Shown here piece by piece: positions 53,860-62,386 of a stretch of DNA of 64,000 nucleotides. The notes below the pieces were generated by a model that saw only the letters and a list, made by a program, of their open reading frames with translations, was not told the origin of the DNA and ran no database searches. The stretch's first letter is position 1, and each line of letters opens with the position of its first letter. The stretch comes from Pseudomonas sp. SORT22. GTDB taxonomy: Bacteria > Pseudomonadota > Gammaproteobacteria > Pseudomonadales > Pseudomonadaceae. The translations under genes were made by a program, and so were the position numbers. The stretch covers positions 3,224,501 through 3,288,500 of the forward strand of contig NZ_CP071007.1 of assembly GCF_018417635.1 (NCBI RefSeq), written 5' to 3'.

Positions 53860-54926
53860 AGATCCTGGTCACCGGCGCCGCCGGTTTCATTGGTGCCCAT
53901 TGCAGCCTGCGGCTGTTGCGCGACGGCCACCAGGTGATCGGCCTGGACAACTTCAACGACTACTACGACCCGGCGCTCAAGCATGCGCGGGTGCGCTGGG
54001 TCGAAGCTGAGGCCAGAGCCTTTACCCTCTACCGCCTCGACCTCAACGATGCCGCCGGCATCGCCGAGCTGTTTGCCAGCGAGCAACCGGAGGTAGTGAT
54101 TCACCTGGCGGCGCAAGCCGGGGTGCGCTACTCGCTGGAAAACCCGCGGGCCTACATCGACAGCAACCTCAGCGGCTTTCTGAACATTCTCGAAGGCTGC
54201 CGCCGCCATCCGGTGCAGCACCTGCTGTATGCCTCGTCGAGCTCAGTGTACGGCGCCAACCAGCACACCCCGTACCGGGTCGAGGATGCCGTCGACCACC
54301 CGCTGTCGCTGTACGCGGCGACCAAAAAAGCCAACGAGGCCATGGCCCACAGCTACAGCCACCTGTTCGGCATCCCCACCAGCGGCCTGCGCTTTTTTAC
54401 CGTGTACGGCCCCTGGGGCCGCCCGGACATGTCGCCGATCCAGTTCGCCCGGGCGATTGCCGAAGGCCGGCCGATCCAGCTGTTCAACTACGGCCAGCAC
54501 CAGCGCGACTTCACCTACATCGATGACATCGTCGAAAGCCTGGTACGCCTGATCCCGCTGGCGCCCACCGCCAACCCGGCCTGGGACCGCGAGCATCCGG
54601 ACCCGGCCAGCAGCCACGCGCCGTGGCGCCTGTTCAACATCGGCGGCCAGCGCCCGGTGGAACTCACCGACTACGTGGCCTTGCTGGAAAAACACTTGCA
54701 ACGCAGCGCCAGCATCGAGCTGCTGCCCTTGCAACCGGGTGATGTGCTGGCCACTTGTGCCGATGCCAGCGCCCTGGAACAGGTCACCGGCTTCACCCCC
54801 CAGGTTTCGCTGGATGAAGGGCTCGGGCGTTTTATTGCCTGGTTTCATCAGTACTACCCGCAACTTGACCGGGACGCGGTGCGGGTCAACGGGCACTTGC
54901 CCGCGCAGCAACGGAGAACGGTATGA
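53856..54926 (+). CDS. NAD-dependent epimerase, probably UDP-glucuronate 4-epimerase
   Basis: 356-residue extended short-chain dehydrogenase/reductase. The NAD site is VTGAAGFIGAHCSLRLLRDG and the catalytic pair Tyr153/Lys157 lies in LYAATKKANEAM, with the SSSSVYG segment before it. LDNFNDYYDPALK and FFTVYGPWGRPDM are features I associate with UDP-glucuronate epimerases making UDP-galacturonate. Its overlap with ugd, which makes UDP-glucuronate, supports this. The alternative, UDP-glucose epimerase, is less likely. Its own stop overlaps the sugar transferase start (ATGA at 54923). Confidence 0.88.
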   Translation: MKILVTGAAGFIGAHCSLRLLRDGHQVIGLDNFNDYYDPALKHARVRWVEAEARAFTLYRLDLNDAAGIAELFASEQPEVVIHLAAQAGVRYSLENPRAYIDSNLSGFLNILEGCRRHPVQHLLYASSSSVYGANQHTPYRVEDAVDHPLSLYAATKKANEAMAHSYSHLFGIPTSGLRFFTVYGPWGRPDMSPIQFARAIAEGRPIQLFNYGQHQRDFTYIDDIVESLVRLIPLAPTANPAWDREHPDPASSHAPWRLFNIGGQRPVELTDYVALLEKHLQRSASIELLPLQPGDVLATCADASALEQVTGFTPQVSLDEGLGRFIAWFHQYYPQLDRDAVRVNGHLPAQQRRTV

Positions 54927-55669
54927 CAGGACAACCTAAAAGTGCGCAACTGCAGGCACTGTATCAAGACAAGCGCATGGACCCCGCGCACCGCCAGCGC
55001 ATCGACGCGGCGATTCACATGCAAGGCCGTGGCTGGCTGACCGGCCGTGCCGGCGGGCGCCCCTGGACCCTGTCGCGCACCAACCGGGTGGTCGCCTGCT
55101 TTGGTGCCTTGTGCATTCTGGCGATCATTTCGCCACTGCTGCTGGGCCTGGCCGTGCTGGTCAAGTTCAGCAGCCCCGGCCCGGTGTTCTTCGTGCAAAA
55201 ACGCACCGGTTATCGCGGCCGCGCCTTCGGCATGTACAAGTTCCGCACCATGGTCGCCAACGCCGAGGCCTTGAAGGACTCGGTGCGCCACCTCAACAAG
55301 CACGGCGCCGATGCCATCGATTTCAAGATCGACAAAGACCCGCGCGTCACCCCGATCGGCCAGTGGCTGCGGCGCAGCAGCCTGGACGAGTTGCCCAACC
55401 TGTTCAACGTGGTGCTCGGTGACATGCGCCTGGTCGGCCCGCGCCCCACCTCGTTCAACGCCTATCGCTACAAAGACAACCACCTCGCCCGCCTGAGCAT
55501 CTACCCCGGCATGACCGGCCTGTGGCAGATCTCCGGACGCAGCGACATAGACTTCGACCAGCGAGTCGAACTGGACCTGAGCTACATCAACGAACAGAGC
55601 TTGATGCTGGATCTGAAGATCCTCTTCAAGACTCCCTTCAAAGTCTTCAGCGGCCACGGAGCAAGTTGA
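54923..55669 (+). CDS. Initiating sugar transferase (bacterial sugar transferase family)
   Basis: 248-residue phosphoglycosyl transferase. One membrane segment (about residues 53-77, VVACFGALCILAIISPLLLG) precedes the catalytic domain, with KRTGYRGRAFGMYKFRTM, RRSSLDELPNLFNVVLGDM and LVGPRP. It would move a sugar-1-phosphate from a UDP-sugar to undecaprenyl phosphate and so start each repeat unit. It is the short form: the N-terminal four-helix domain of WcaJ/WbaP is absent. The start overlaps the epimerase stop; its own stop touches the next start directly (TGA then ATG). Confidence 0.92.
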   Translation: MTGQPKSAQLQALYQDKRMDPAHRQRIDAAIHMQGRGWLTGRAGGRPWTLSRTNRVVACFGALCILAIISPLLLGLAVLVKFSSPGPVFFVQKRTGYRGRAFGMYKFRTMVANAEALKDSVRHLNKHGADAIDFKIDKDPRVTPIGQWLRRSSLDELPNLFNVVLGDMRLVGPRPTSFNAYRYKDNHLARLSIYPGMTGLWQISGRSDIDFDQRVELDLSYINEQSLMLDLKILFKTPFKVFSGHGAS

Positions 55670-56317
55670 ATGGACGGTTCTACTTCAAGAAGTCTGACGA
55701 TCGCCACCCCGAGCGAAACCAACCTGACCTCCACGGTGCTCGATGAAGACCAGCGCATCCTGCTGCTGACCGCTGCCAACACCGGCAGCGGCACCAGCAC
55801 CAGCGCCCTGGCCTTTGCCAGCCAGTTGGCGTTGATGAGCGGCGGCCCGGTCTTGCTGGTCGACAGCAGCCCCAGCGGCAACAACCTCAGCCAGCAGTTG
55901 AGCCTGCACAAGCTGCGCGGCTTCAACGACCTGATGTTCGACCAGGACACCCCGCCGTTGATGCAGGACTGCATCGTGCGCCTGTCCGACCAGCCGTTCG
56001 ACGTGCTGCCGGCCGGCACCTACAAGCGCGGCAAGGAGCGCCTGAACCCCGACCTGCTGCGGGTGCTGCTCAAGCACATGGGCGAGCACTACCGCTTCGT
56101 GGTGATCGACGGCGAGGCGGTGTACGCCAGCGCCGACAGCCTGATCATCGGCACCCTGGTCGATGGCGTGATTCTCGTCGTGTGCGCCGAGGAAACCCGC
56201 TGGGAAGTGGCCCAGGCCGCCGCCCAGCGCCTGACCCAGGCCGGCGCCAGGCTGATCGGCAGCGTCTTCAACCGGCGCAAGTACTACATGCCCAAGTGGC
56301 TGTACAACAACCTTTAG
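55670..56317 (+). CDS. CpsD/CapB-like polysaccharide ATPase with altered Walker A
   Basis: 215-residue protein of the MinD/CpsD-type P-loop family that usually pairs with a Wzz chain-length protein. The Walker A segment reads LTAANTGSGTSTSALAFAS (about 34-50): Thr42 stands where the phosphate-binding lysine should be (GSGTS not GxGKS). The Walker A' aspartate (Asp65 in LLVDSSPSG) and a Walker B-like FVVIDGEA (Asp147) remain. The C-terminus ends RRKYYMPKWLYNNL, with three tyrosines but no long Tyr cluster. It may bind without hydrolysing ATP, or not bind it. It sits directly after the sugar transferase and 22 bases before the wza-like gene. Confidence 0.82.
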   Translation: MDGSTSRSLTIATPSETNLTSTVLDEDQRILLLTAANTGSGTSTSALAFASQLALMSGGPVLLVDSSPSGNNLSQQLSLHKLRGFNDLMFDQDTPPLMQDCIVRLSDQPFDVLPAGTYKRGKERLNPDLLRVLLKHMGEHYRFVVIDGEAVYASADSLIIGTLVDGVILVVCAEETRWEVAQAAAQRLTQAGARLIGSVFNRRKYYMPKWLYNNL

Positions 56318-56339
56318 GCCAGCAGACCAGGAGCCTCAC

Positions 56340-57362
56340 ATGAAATACACGACGTTCGCGCTGTGCCTGCTGACCCTGGCCGGCTGCGCCAATCAGGACA
56401 CCCGGCAGATGCCGGTACAGATCATGACCGCCAATGCCGCCAACGCCCAGGACGCCGAACTGCCGCGCAGCGAACAGGTGCTGCGCCCGCAGGACGTGCT
56501 CGATGTGATCTTCCACATCAGCACCAGCGGCTCGGCGTCGTACCGTATCCAGTCCGGCGACACCGTCGGCCTGGCCTTCCCGGCAGCCAGCTCGCTCAAC
56601 GGCAACCAGCTGGTGCTGCCCGACGGCACCATCGAACTGCCGCGGGCCAACACCTCGGTCAACGTTGCCGGGCAAACCCCGGACCAAGCCCGCCGCACCA
56701 TCCAGCAGGCCTACCGCAACAAGCGTCTGTTCCAGCCCGGGCGCGACAACGTCACCGTGCAGGTGATCAGTCCGCTGACCAACGAGCAGAACCTCAAGAG
56801 CGCCCTCAACCACCCGGCCACCGGCATGAGCCGCGAAATCACCGTCGGCAGCGACGGCCAGGCGAGCTTCCCGGAAATCGGTTCGGTGCCGCTGCAGGGC
56901 ATGACCGTCACCCAGCTGCAGACCTACCTGAACAAGCGCTACGCCGACCTGCCGGGGCGCATGACCGTGGACGTGATGCTCAAGTCCACCGCCGTCAACG
57001 AGATCTACGTACTGGGTGAAGTCGGCCAGCCCGGCGCCTACCCGATCCGCCGCCCGGTGTCGGTGCTTGAAGCCCTGACCCTGGCCCGTGGCCCGAACGT
57101 CAAGGCGCGGCTCGACTCGGTGGTGATCATGCGCCGCAACGGCAACCAGGTGCAGGCCGTGCCCTACAACGTCGACAAGGCCCTGGATGCCAGCGCCGCG
57201 CAAGTCGCCTACCTGCAGCCGGACGACATGCTCTACGTGCCCAAGACCAAGCTCGCCAGCGCCGGCGACCTGGCCCGGCAACTGGCTGACGTGGTGCTGT
57301 TCCAGGGGGTCGGCTTCAGCTTCGGTTATCGCGTTGACAACAAAGACAGCGACAACAACTAA
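56340..57362 (+). CDS. Polysaccharide export outer-membrane lipoprotein (Wza-like)
   Basis: 340-residue lipoprotein, lipobox LAGC (Cys16). It contains the polysaccharide-export domain (RPQDVLDVIFHI and SYRIQSGDTVGLAFPAAS near residues 48-80) and soluble-ligand-binding beta-grasp domains, with EIYVLGEVGQPGAYPIRRPV near residue 222. Family members form an octameric outer-membrane channel. It partners with the Wzz-like protein next to it. AGGAG (56329-56333) precedes the ATG by 6 bases. Confidence 0.91.
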   Translation: MKYTTFALCLLTLAGCANQDTRQMPVQIMTANAANAQDAELPRSEQVLRPQDVLDVIFHISTSGSASYRIQSGDTVGLAFPAASSLNGNQLVLPDGTIELPRANTSVNVAGQTPDQARRTIQQAYRNKRLFQPGRDNVTVQVISPLTNEQNLKSALNHPATGMSREITVGSDGQASFPEIGSVPLQGMTVTQLQTYLNKRYADLPGRMTVDVMLKSTAVNEIYVLGEVGQPGAYPIRRPVSVLEALTLARGPNVKARLDSVVIMRRNGNQVQAVPYNVDKALDASAAQVAYLQPDDMLYVPKTKLASAGDLARQLADVVLFQGVGFSFGYRVDNKDSDNN

Positions 57363-57382
57363 TTCCAGGCGGGTATCCGAGC

Positions 57383-58972
57383 ATGAATACAAAAGAAAAC
57401 TACCTGCATGAATTCTTCAGGATCTTCTTTGCCAACCGCCAGTTGGTCAAACGGGTGTTCCTGGTCTTCGCAGTGATCGCCTTGCTGTTGCCGCTGGTGC
57501 TCAAGCAGAGCTTCGACATTACCGCCGAAGTGATCGTGCAGTCGAAAAAACTGTCCCAGAGCGACACCAACACCACCCTCGCCCAGGAGACCGACAAGTT
57601 CATCCCGCCGTCGCTGGCCGACATGGAGACCGAGAGCAATATCCTGCGTTCGCCGACCCTGATCCGCGAAACCATCAGCCAGCTGCGCGCCGAGGGCAAG
57701 TACGAGATCCCGCCCAGCTTCATGCAGCGGGTGGTGTTCGGGCCGATCCGCAGCGGCATCATCAACCCGTTGCGCGAGTACGTGGTCAACCCGGTGCGCT
57801 CGCTGTTCGGCCTCGAGGTCGACCCGGTGCGCGACACCCAGCTCGACACCCTCACCGACGACGCCATCAAGGACCTCAAGGTCGAAACCCTGCCCGGCTC
57901 CAACGTGGTCTCGGTGACGTATAGCTTTCCCGACCCGAAACTGGGCACGCTGTTCGTCAGCCGCCTGCTCGACAACTACCTGCGCAACCGCCAGAACCTG
58001 CAGTCCAACGAGCTGCCCGAGCAGTTCTACGAGCAGAAGAAACTGCAGTACCAGGTGCGCATGGATGACCTCGAAGGCAAGCGCCTGGGCATGCTCGAAA
58101 GCATCGGCTCCTCGGACCCCAAAGAAGAGATCACCTTCCGCCTCAACGCCATCAACACCGAAGAACAGGCACTGAACCAGTACCGCGACCGCCTGCTGCA
58201 AAGCCAGCAGTGGCTGGACTACCTGAAAACCAGCCTGGCCGCGGCCAGCAACGCCAACATGCGCGATTTCGCCTTCCCCTACACCTTCACCACCACGGTC
58301 GACAACGTGGCCTTTGAAGACCGCGAGATCAAGCAGCTCGGTGAACAGCTGACCACCCTGGTGCTGACCTACGTCAGCGACCTGGCGGTGTTCCAGCCCG
58401 GCAGCGAGCAGATGCTGCTGCAACGCGAACAGATCGCCAAGACCCGCCAGCAGTTCTTGAAGATCGTCGCCAACCGCATCAAGGAGCGCGAGAAAGACCT
58501 GGCCGTGGTCCAGGACGTGATCGCCCAGAAGACCGCGCGCATCGCCGACTTCAAAGGCCGCGTGCACCAGTTGCAAGAAACCCAGAGCAAGGCGCGCCAG
58601 CTCGACACCGAGATCGACGCCCTGCACAAGGCCTACTTCACCTACACCCAGCGCTACGAAGAATCGCGCGGCGCCGACCTGCTCAACGGCCTGTCCAACG
58701 CGCGCATCCTCAGCGCCCCGTACGAGCCTGCGGAGCCGGCGTTTCCCAAGCCGCTGCTGATCGTGCCGTTCGGCATGCTCACCGGCCTGCTGCTGGCGAT
58801 TGCCCTGGTGTACGTCAAAGAGTTCTTTGACCGGCGCTTCAAGCACCCGGCGCAAATCAGCCATCAACTGGACCTGCCGGTACTGCTGGTGATCAACGAC
58901 CAGACCCCGGAAACCCCCAACCCTTACAAGGGCTGGTCGCTGCCGCGGCTGGTGCACTGGGTGCGCAATTGA
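57383..58972 (+). CDS. Wzz/PCP-type chain-length determinant protein
   Basis: 529-residue inner-membrane polysaccharide co-polymerase. TM1 (about residues 22-42, VKRVFLVFAVIALLLPLVLK) and TM2 (about 460-482, LIVPFGMLTGLLLAIALVYV) bracket a long periplasmic domain. That domain contains predicted coiled-coil stretches (about 210-250 and 340-425). It sets chain length and may couple Wzy to Wza. The cytosolic tail is about 45 residues and lacks a kinase domain; the CpsD-like protein two genes upstream is the expected partner. The start at 57383 is preceded by a poor Shine-Dalgarno (CAGGCGGG). Confidence 0.9.
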   Translation: MNTKENYLHEFFRIFFANRQLVKRVFLVFAVIALLLPLVLKQSFDITAEVIVQSKKLSQSDTNTTLAQETDKFIPPSLADMETESNILRSPTLIRETISQLRAEGKYEIPPSFMQRVVFGPIRSGIINPLREYVVNPVRSLFGLEVDPVRDTQLDTLTDDAIKDLKVETLPGSNVVSVTYSFPDPKLGTLFVSRLLDNYLRNRQNLQSNELPEQFYEQKKLQYQVRMDDLEGKRLGMLESIGSSDPKEEITFRLNAINTEEQALNQYRDRLLQSQQWLDYLKTSLAAASNANMRDFAFPYTFTTTVDNVAFEDREIKQLGEQLTTLVLTYVSDLAVFQPGSEQMLLQREQIAKTRQQFLKIVANRIKEREKDLAVVQDVIAQKTARIADFKGRVHQLQETQSKARQLDTEIDALHKAYFTYTQRYEESRGADLLNGLSNARILSAPYEPAEPAFPKPLLIVPFGMLTGLLLAIALVYVKEFFDRRFKHPAQISHQLDLPVLLVINDQTPETPNPYKGWSLPRLVHWVRN

Positions 58973-60057
58973 ACGCAGCCCTGAACCCGCCACGGCCGAT
59001 CCTGCACCTGCTCAGCAGTGGCGGCTTCTACGGCGCCGAGCGGATGCTGCTGGACCACTGCCAGGCCACCCCGGGGCAGCACCAGGTGCTGTTTCTCGGG
59101 GCCCCGGAGCAACTGGTGGCGCGTTTTCGCGCCGCCGGCGTGGCCTGCCAGACCTGCGACGGAGTCGGCGAGCTGCTGGCTGAACTGCGCCGGCGCCACG
59201 ACCAGCAGCCGCTGATCAACAGCCACAACTTCAAGGGCCTGCTGTTCGGCTGGCTGGGCGCGCAGTTGTGGCGCCTGCCGATGGTCGCCACCCAGCACGG
59301 CTTTACCCCCAGCAGCCGCAAGCAGCGCCTGTACACCTGGATCAGCCTGCAGCTGTGCCGCACCGCCACCATCGAGCGGGTGGTCTGCGTGGCCGAGAGC
59401 ATCAAGCGCATCCATCGCCAGGCCGGGGTCGCCGAGCACAAGCTGCAGGTGATCCCCAACGGCTTGCCCGAGGCTGACGCCCTGCCCGCACGCCACCCTG
59501 GCGCTGGCCGCTGGCTGGCCGGCTATGTTGGCCGCTTGAGCTGCGAGAAAGGCCCGGACCTGTTCCTCGATACGCTGATCCCGCTGTGCCAGCGCCACCC
59601 GCAGCTCGATGCGGTGATGCTCGGCGATGGCCCGGAGCAAGAGGCGCTGCAAGCGCGCATCGACGCCGCCGGCCTGACCCAGCGCATCCGCCTGCCCGGC
59701 TTTCAGGCCGACATGCGCCAGTGGATGGCGCGCCTGGATGCCCTGGTGATCAGCTCGCGCACCGAAGGCACGCCGATGATCCTGCTCGAAGCCATGCAGG
59801 ATGGCGTGCCGGTGGTGGCCTTTGCGGTCGGCGGTATCCCCGATGTGATCGAGCACGGGCGCAGCGGCCTGCTGGCCCGGCCCCTGGCGGTGCAAGAGCT
59901 GGCCGCCCAGCTTGAGGCGCTGATGCTCGACCCGGCCCAGGCCGGCGAGCTGATCGCCCAGGCGCGGCGCACCCAACGCGAACGTTATCACCTGCCGACG
60001 CTGGCGCAACGCTGGGCCCGGGTTTACCTGGGCGCGGCCACGGAGACCTGCGCATGA
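58969..60057 (+). CDS. Glycosyltransferase family 4 protein
   Basis: 362-residue GT-B glycosyltransferase. The N-terminal part begins LHLLSSGGFYGAERMLLDH and the C-terminal group-1 domain shows AGYVGRLSCEKGPDLFLDTL and SSRTEGTPMILLEAMQDGVPV, the E-x7-E region that holds the nucleotide sugar. The start is most likely TTG at 58969, in TTGA overlapping the wzz stop; no ATG precedes the essential N-terminal strand. It adds one sugar of the repeat unit on the cytoplasmic side; sugar unknown. Its stop overlaps the next start by ATGA. Confidence 0.88.
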   Translation: MNAALNPPRPILHLLSSGGFYGAERMLLDHCQATPGQHQVLFLGAPEQLVARFRAAGVACQTCDGVGELLAELRRRHDQQPLINSHNFKGLLFGWLGAQLWRLPMVATQHGFTPSSRKQRLYTWISLQLCRTATIERVVCVAESIKRIHRQAGVAEHKLQVIPNGLPEADALPARHPGAGRWLAGYVGRLSCEKGPDLFLDTLIPLCQRHPQLDAVMLGDGPEQEALQARIDAAGLTQRIRLPGFQADMRQWMARLDALVISSRTEGTPMILLEAMQDGVPVVAFAVGGIPDVIEHGRSGLLARPLAVQELAAQLEALMLDPAQAGELIAQARRTQRERYHLPTLAQRWARVYLGAATETCA

Positions 60058-61424
60058 TCATTCCCCTGTCCCTGATCGGCCTGCTGGCCATCGCCTGCGT
60101 GGCATTGCTGGCCAGCCCCTACCCGTTTCTCGCCCCCGGCGCGGTAATCGGCCTGGCCGGCCTGCTGGCGCTGTACAAACGCCCGGCCTGGGGACTGCTG
60201 GCAATTATCACCCTGGTGCCGCTGGAAGGCCTGTTCAAGGACAGCGAGCTGACCGCCTCGAAAATGATCGGCGCGGCCCTGGCCCTGGTGCTGGTGCTGC
60301 AACTGGCGGTCAAGCAACTGCCCGCCGAGCGTCTGCGCAGCAGCATGTGGCGGCTGCTGCTGGGGTTTATGGCGCTGTACCTGCTGAGTTTCTGGGCCAG
60401 CGACAGCAGCGAGATGTCCCTGGGGCACTTTCGCGAGCTGGCCGTGGGCCTGCTGTTGTTCGGCATCACCCTGCTGGTTGGCCGCGACCTCGACCTGCCG
60501 ATGATGTACCGGCTGGTGACCCTCAGCGTCAGCCTGACCTGCATCATGGCCATGGCCTCGGCCAAGTACCAGGACGAGGGCCGCGCCGCCGGCCTGCTGG
60601 AAGACCCCAACGTGTTCGCCATGCTCATCGCCATCGCCGTGCCCATGGCCTTGTGGCTGGTGTTCAACAGCCCGCGGCGGCTGCACAAGCTGTTCTGGAT
60701 CGCCTGCTGCATCCTGCTGCTGGCGGGCATGACCAAGACCAACTCGCGCTCGGGCCTGGTGGTGCTGTTGATCAGCCTGGGCATCGTGCTGGTGCACTAC
60801 CGCACCCAGGTCGCCCACCTGCGCCCGCGGCACCTGGGCTTTGCCATGCTTGGCCTGGCCATTCTGCTGCCGACCATGGTGGCGCTGATGCCGGCCAGTT
60901 ACGTGGCACGCATCCAGTCGCTGGCGCTGCTCAAGTCCGGGGTCAATGCCTTCCAGGACGATTCCCTGGGCCGGCGCTCGTCGTACATCGTGGTCGGCAG
61001 CAAGATGATCCGCGAACACCCGGTGCTCGGCACCGGCCCCGGCACCTTCCCCCTGCACTACGCCACCACCGGCTACGCCAAGGCGTTTTCAGCCAACCGC
61101 AAGGTCGGCGACCTGTACCGCCGCGCGCACAACACCTACCTGGAGATCTTCAGCGAGGTCGGCATACCGGCCGGCATCCTCTTTGTCAGCATGGTCTTGC
61201 TGGCCCTGTACAACGTCTGGTACGCCCGGCGCCTGTGGCTGCGCCAGGGTGAGCAGGGCCAGGCCGACCTGCTCACCCACCTGTGCATGAGCATGCTCGC
61301 CATCAGCCTGTTCCTGATGTTCCTCAGCGCGCCCAACCACAAGTACCTGTGGATCATGCTGGCGCTGTCCAGCGTGCTGCGGCTCAAGGCCGAACAGGCG
61401 CAACCGGCGCAGGTGAAGGCATGA
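60054..61424 (+). CDS. Wzy/O-antigen-ligase-family membrane protein, probable polysaccharide polymerase
   Basis: 456-residue membrane protein with about 11-12 helices (the first at residues 2-20, the last at about 410-445). The Wzy_C signature lies in the large periplasmic loop: LGRRSSYIVVGSKMIREHPV, then GTGPGTF, and ANRKVGDLYRRAHNTYLEIFSEVGIPAG. Within a capsule-type cluster with Wzz, Wza and glycosyltransferases the likely job is polymerisation of repeat units; a ligase role is less likely. It overlaps both neighbours by four bases (ATGA). Confidence 0.88.
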   Translation: MIIPLSLIGLLAIACVALLASPYPFLAPGAVIGLAGLLALYKRPAWGLLAIITLVPLEGLFKDSELTASKMIGAALALVLVLQLAVKQLPAERLRSSMWRLLLGFMALYLLSFWASDSSEMSLGHFRELAVGLLLFGITLLVGRDLDLPMMYRLVTLSVSLTCIMAMASAKYQDEGRAAGLLEDPNVFAMLIAIAVPMALWLVFNSPRRLHKLFWIACCILLLAGMTKTNSRSGLVVLLISLGIVLVHYRTQVAHLRPRHLGFAMLGLAILLPTMVALMPASYVARIQSLALLKSGVNAFQDDSLGRRSSYIVVGSKMIREHPVLGTGPGTFPLHYATTGYAKAFSANRKVGDLYRRAHNTYLEIFSEVGIPAGILFVSMVLLALYNVWYARRLWLRQGEQGQADLLTHLCMSMLAISLFLMFLSAPNHKYLWIMLALSSVLRLKAEQAQPAQVKA

Positions 61425-62386
61425 AGGTCAGTGTCGTGGTGCCGATGTTCAACGAAGCCCGGCACATCGCCCGGACCCTGCAATCAGCGTTGAACGCCGC
61501 CGCCGATGCCGGCCTTGACTGCGAGCTGGTGGTGGTCGACAACGGCTCCTGCGACGACGGCCCGCAGATCGCCCGCAGCCTCGGTGCCCAGGTGCTGAGC
61601 CTACCGGGGCTGACCATCGGCGCCTTGCGCAACCGTGGCGTACAGGCCAGCAGCGGTGAGTGGCTGGCGTTTCTCGATGCCGACATCGAAGTGCCCGAGC
61701 ACTGGCTGAGCCTGCTGCTCAAGCTGCATGGCGAAGGCCGTGGCGACGTCTTCGCCCTGGACTGCGACACCCCGCGCCAGGCGCCCTGGTTCGCCCGCGC
61801 CTGGCAACGCCGGACCCTGCGTGCAGGCTTGCCGGCACTGCACCCGATGCAGTGGCTGCCGACCCCCAACCTGCTGATGCAGCGCCACTGGTTCGATCAG
61901 GTGGGCGGCTTCAACGAAACCCTGCGCACCGGCGAAGACAAGGACTTTACCTGGCACCTGAACAAGGCCGGCGCGCGGCTTTTGGCCCTGCGCGAGCCGG
62001 TGGTGCTGCATTGGGGTTTTGAGGGCAGCTGGCGCGAGTGGCTGGGCAAGGAGCTGTGGCGCCAGGGCAGCAACCTGCAACTGCTGCGCAGCAACGGCCC
62101 GAGCCTGCGCCTGCTGCGCTTTCCGCTGCTGTCGCTGGGCGCCTGGCTGCTCGACTTCATGGCTTTGTCGGCGCTGCTCGACGGTTACCCGCACCTGGCG
62201 CTGTTGCTGCTGCTGGTCACCAGCTTGCCCGCGCTGGCCCTGAGCCTGCGCCAGAGCCTGAAACACCGCGACCTGCTGTTCGCCCTGCAGCTTTGGGGCC
62301 TGCACTGGATTCGCCTGCACCTGGCCGGCGCGGCCTTCGTGCTCAGCCTGTTCAACTGGAACGCAAGGAGGCCCGCCCGTGGCTGA
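61421..62386 (+). CDS. Glycosyltransferase family 2 protein
   Basis: 321-residue GT-A glycosyltransferase. It begins KVSVVVPMFNEARHIARTLQ, has a DxD site in FLDADIEVPEHW, and GGFNETLRTGEDKDFTWHLN as the acceptor-side acidic motif. Two hydrophobic segments near the C-terminus (about 240-285) suggest membrane association. The ATG at 61421 overlaps the Wzy-like stop (ATGA); the longer reading lies inside that gene. Sugar unknown. Confidence 0.88.
   Translation: MKVSVVVPMFNEARHIARTLQSALNAAADAGLDCELVVVDNGSCDDGPQIARSLGAQVLSLPGLTIGALRNRGVQASSGEWLAFLDADIEVPEHWLSLLLKLHGEGRGDVFALDCDTPRQAPWFARAWQRRTLRAGLPALHPMQWLPTPNLLMQRHWFDQVGGFNETLRTGEDKDFTWHLNKAGARLLALREPVVLHWGFEGSWREWLGKELWRQGSNLQLLRSNGPSLRLLRFPLLSLGAWLLDFMALSALLDGYPHLALLLLLVTSLPALALSLRQSLKHRDLLFALQLWGLHWIRLHLAGAAFVLSLFNWNARRPARG

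Noticed and set aside
57359..58993. 544-codon minus-strand frame across wzz
   Set aside because: Antisense shadow of a coiled-coil, two-helix Wzz-type protein lying in a coupled plus-strand operon.
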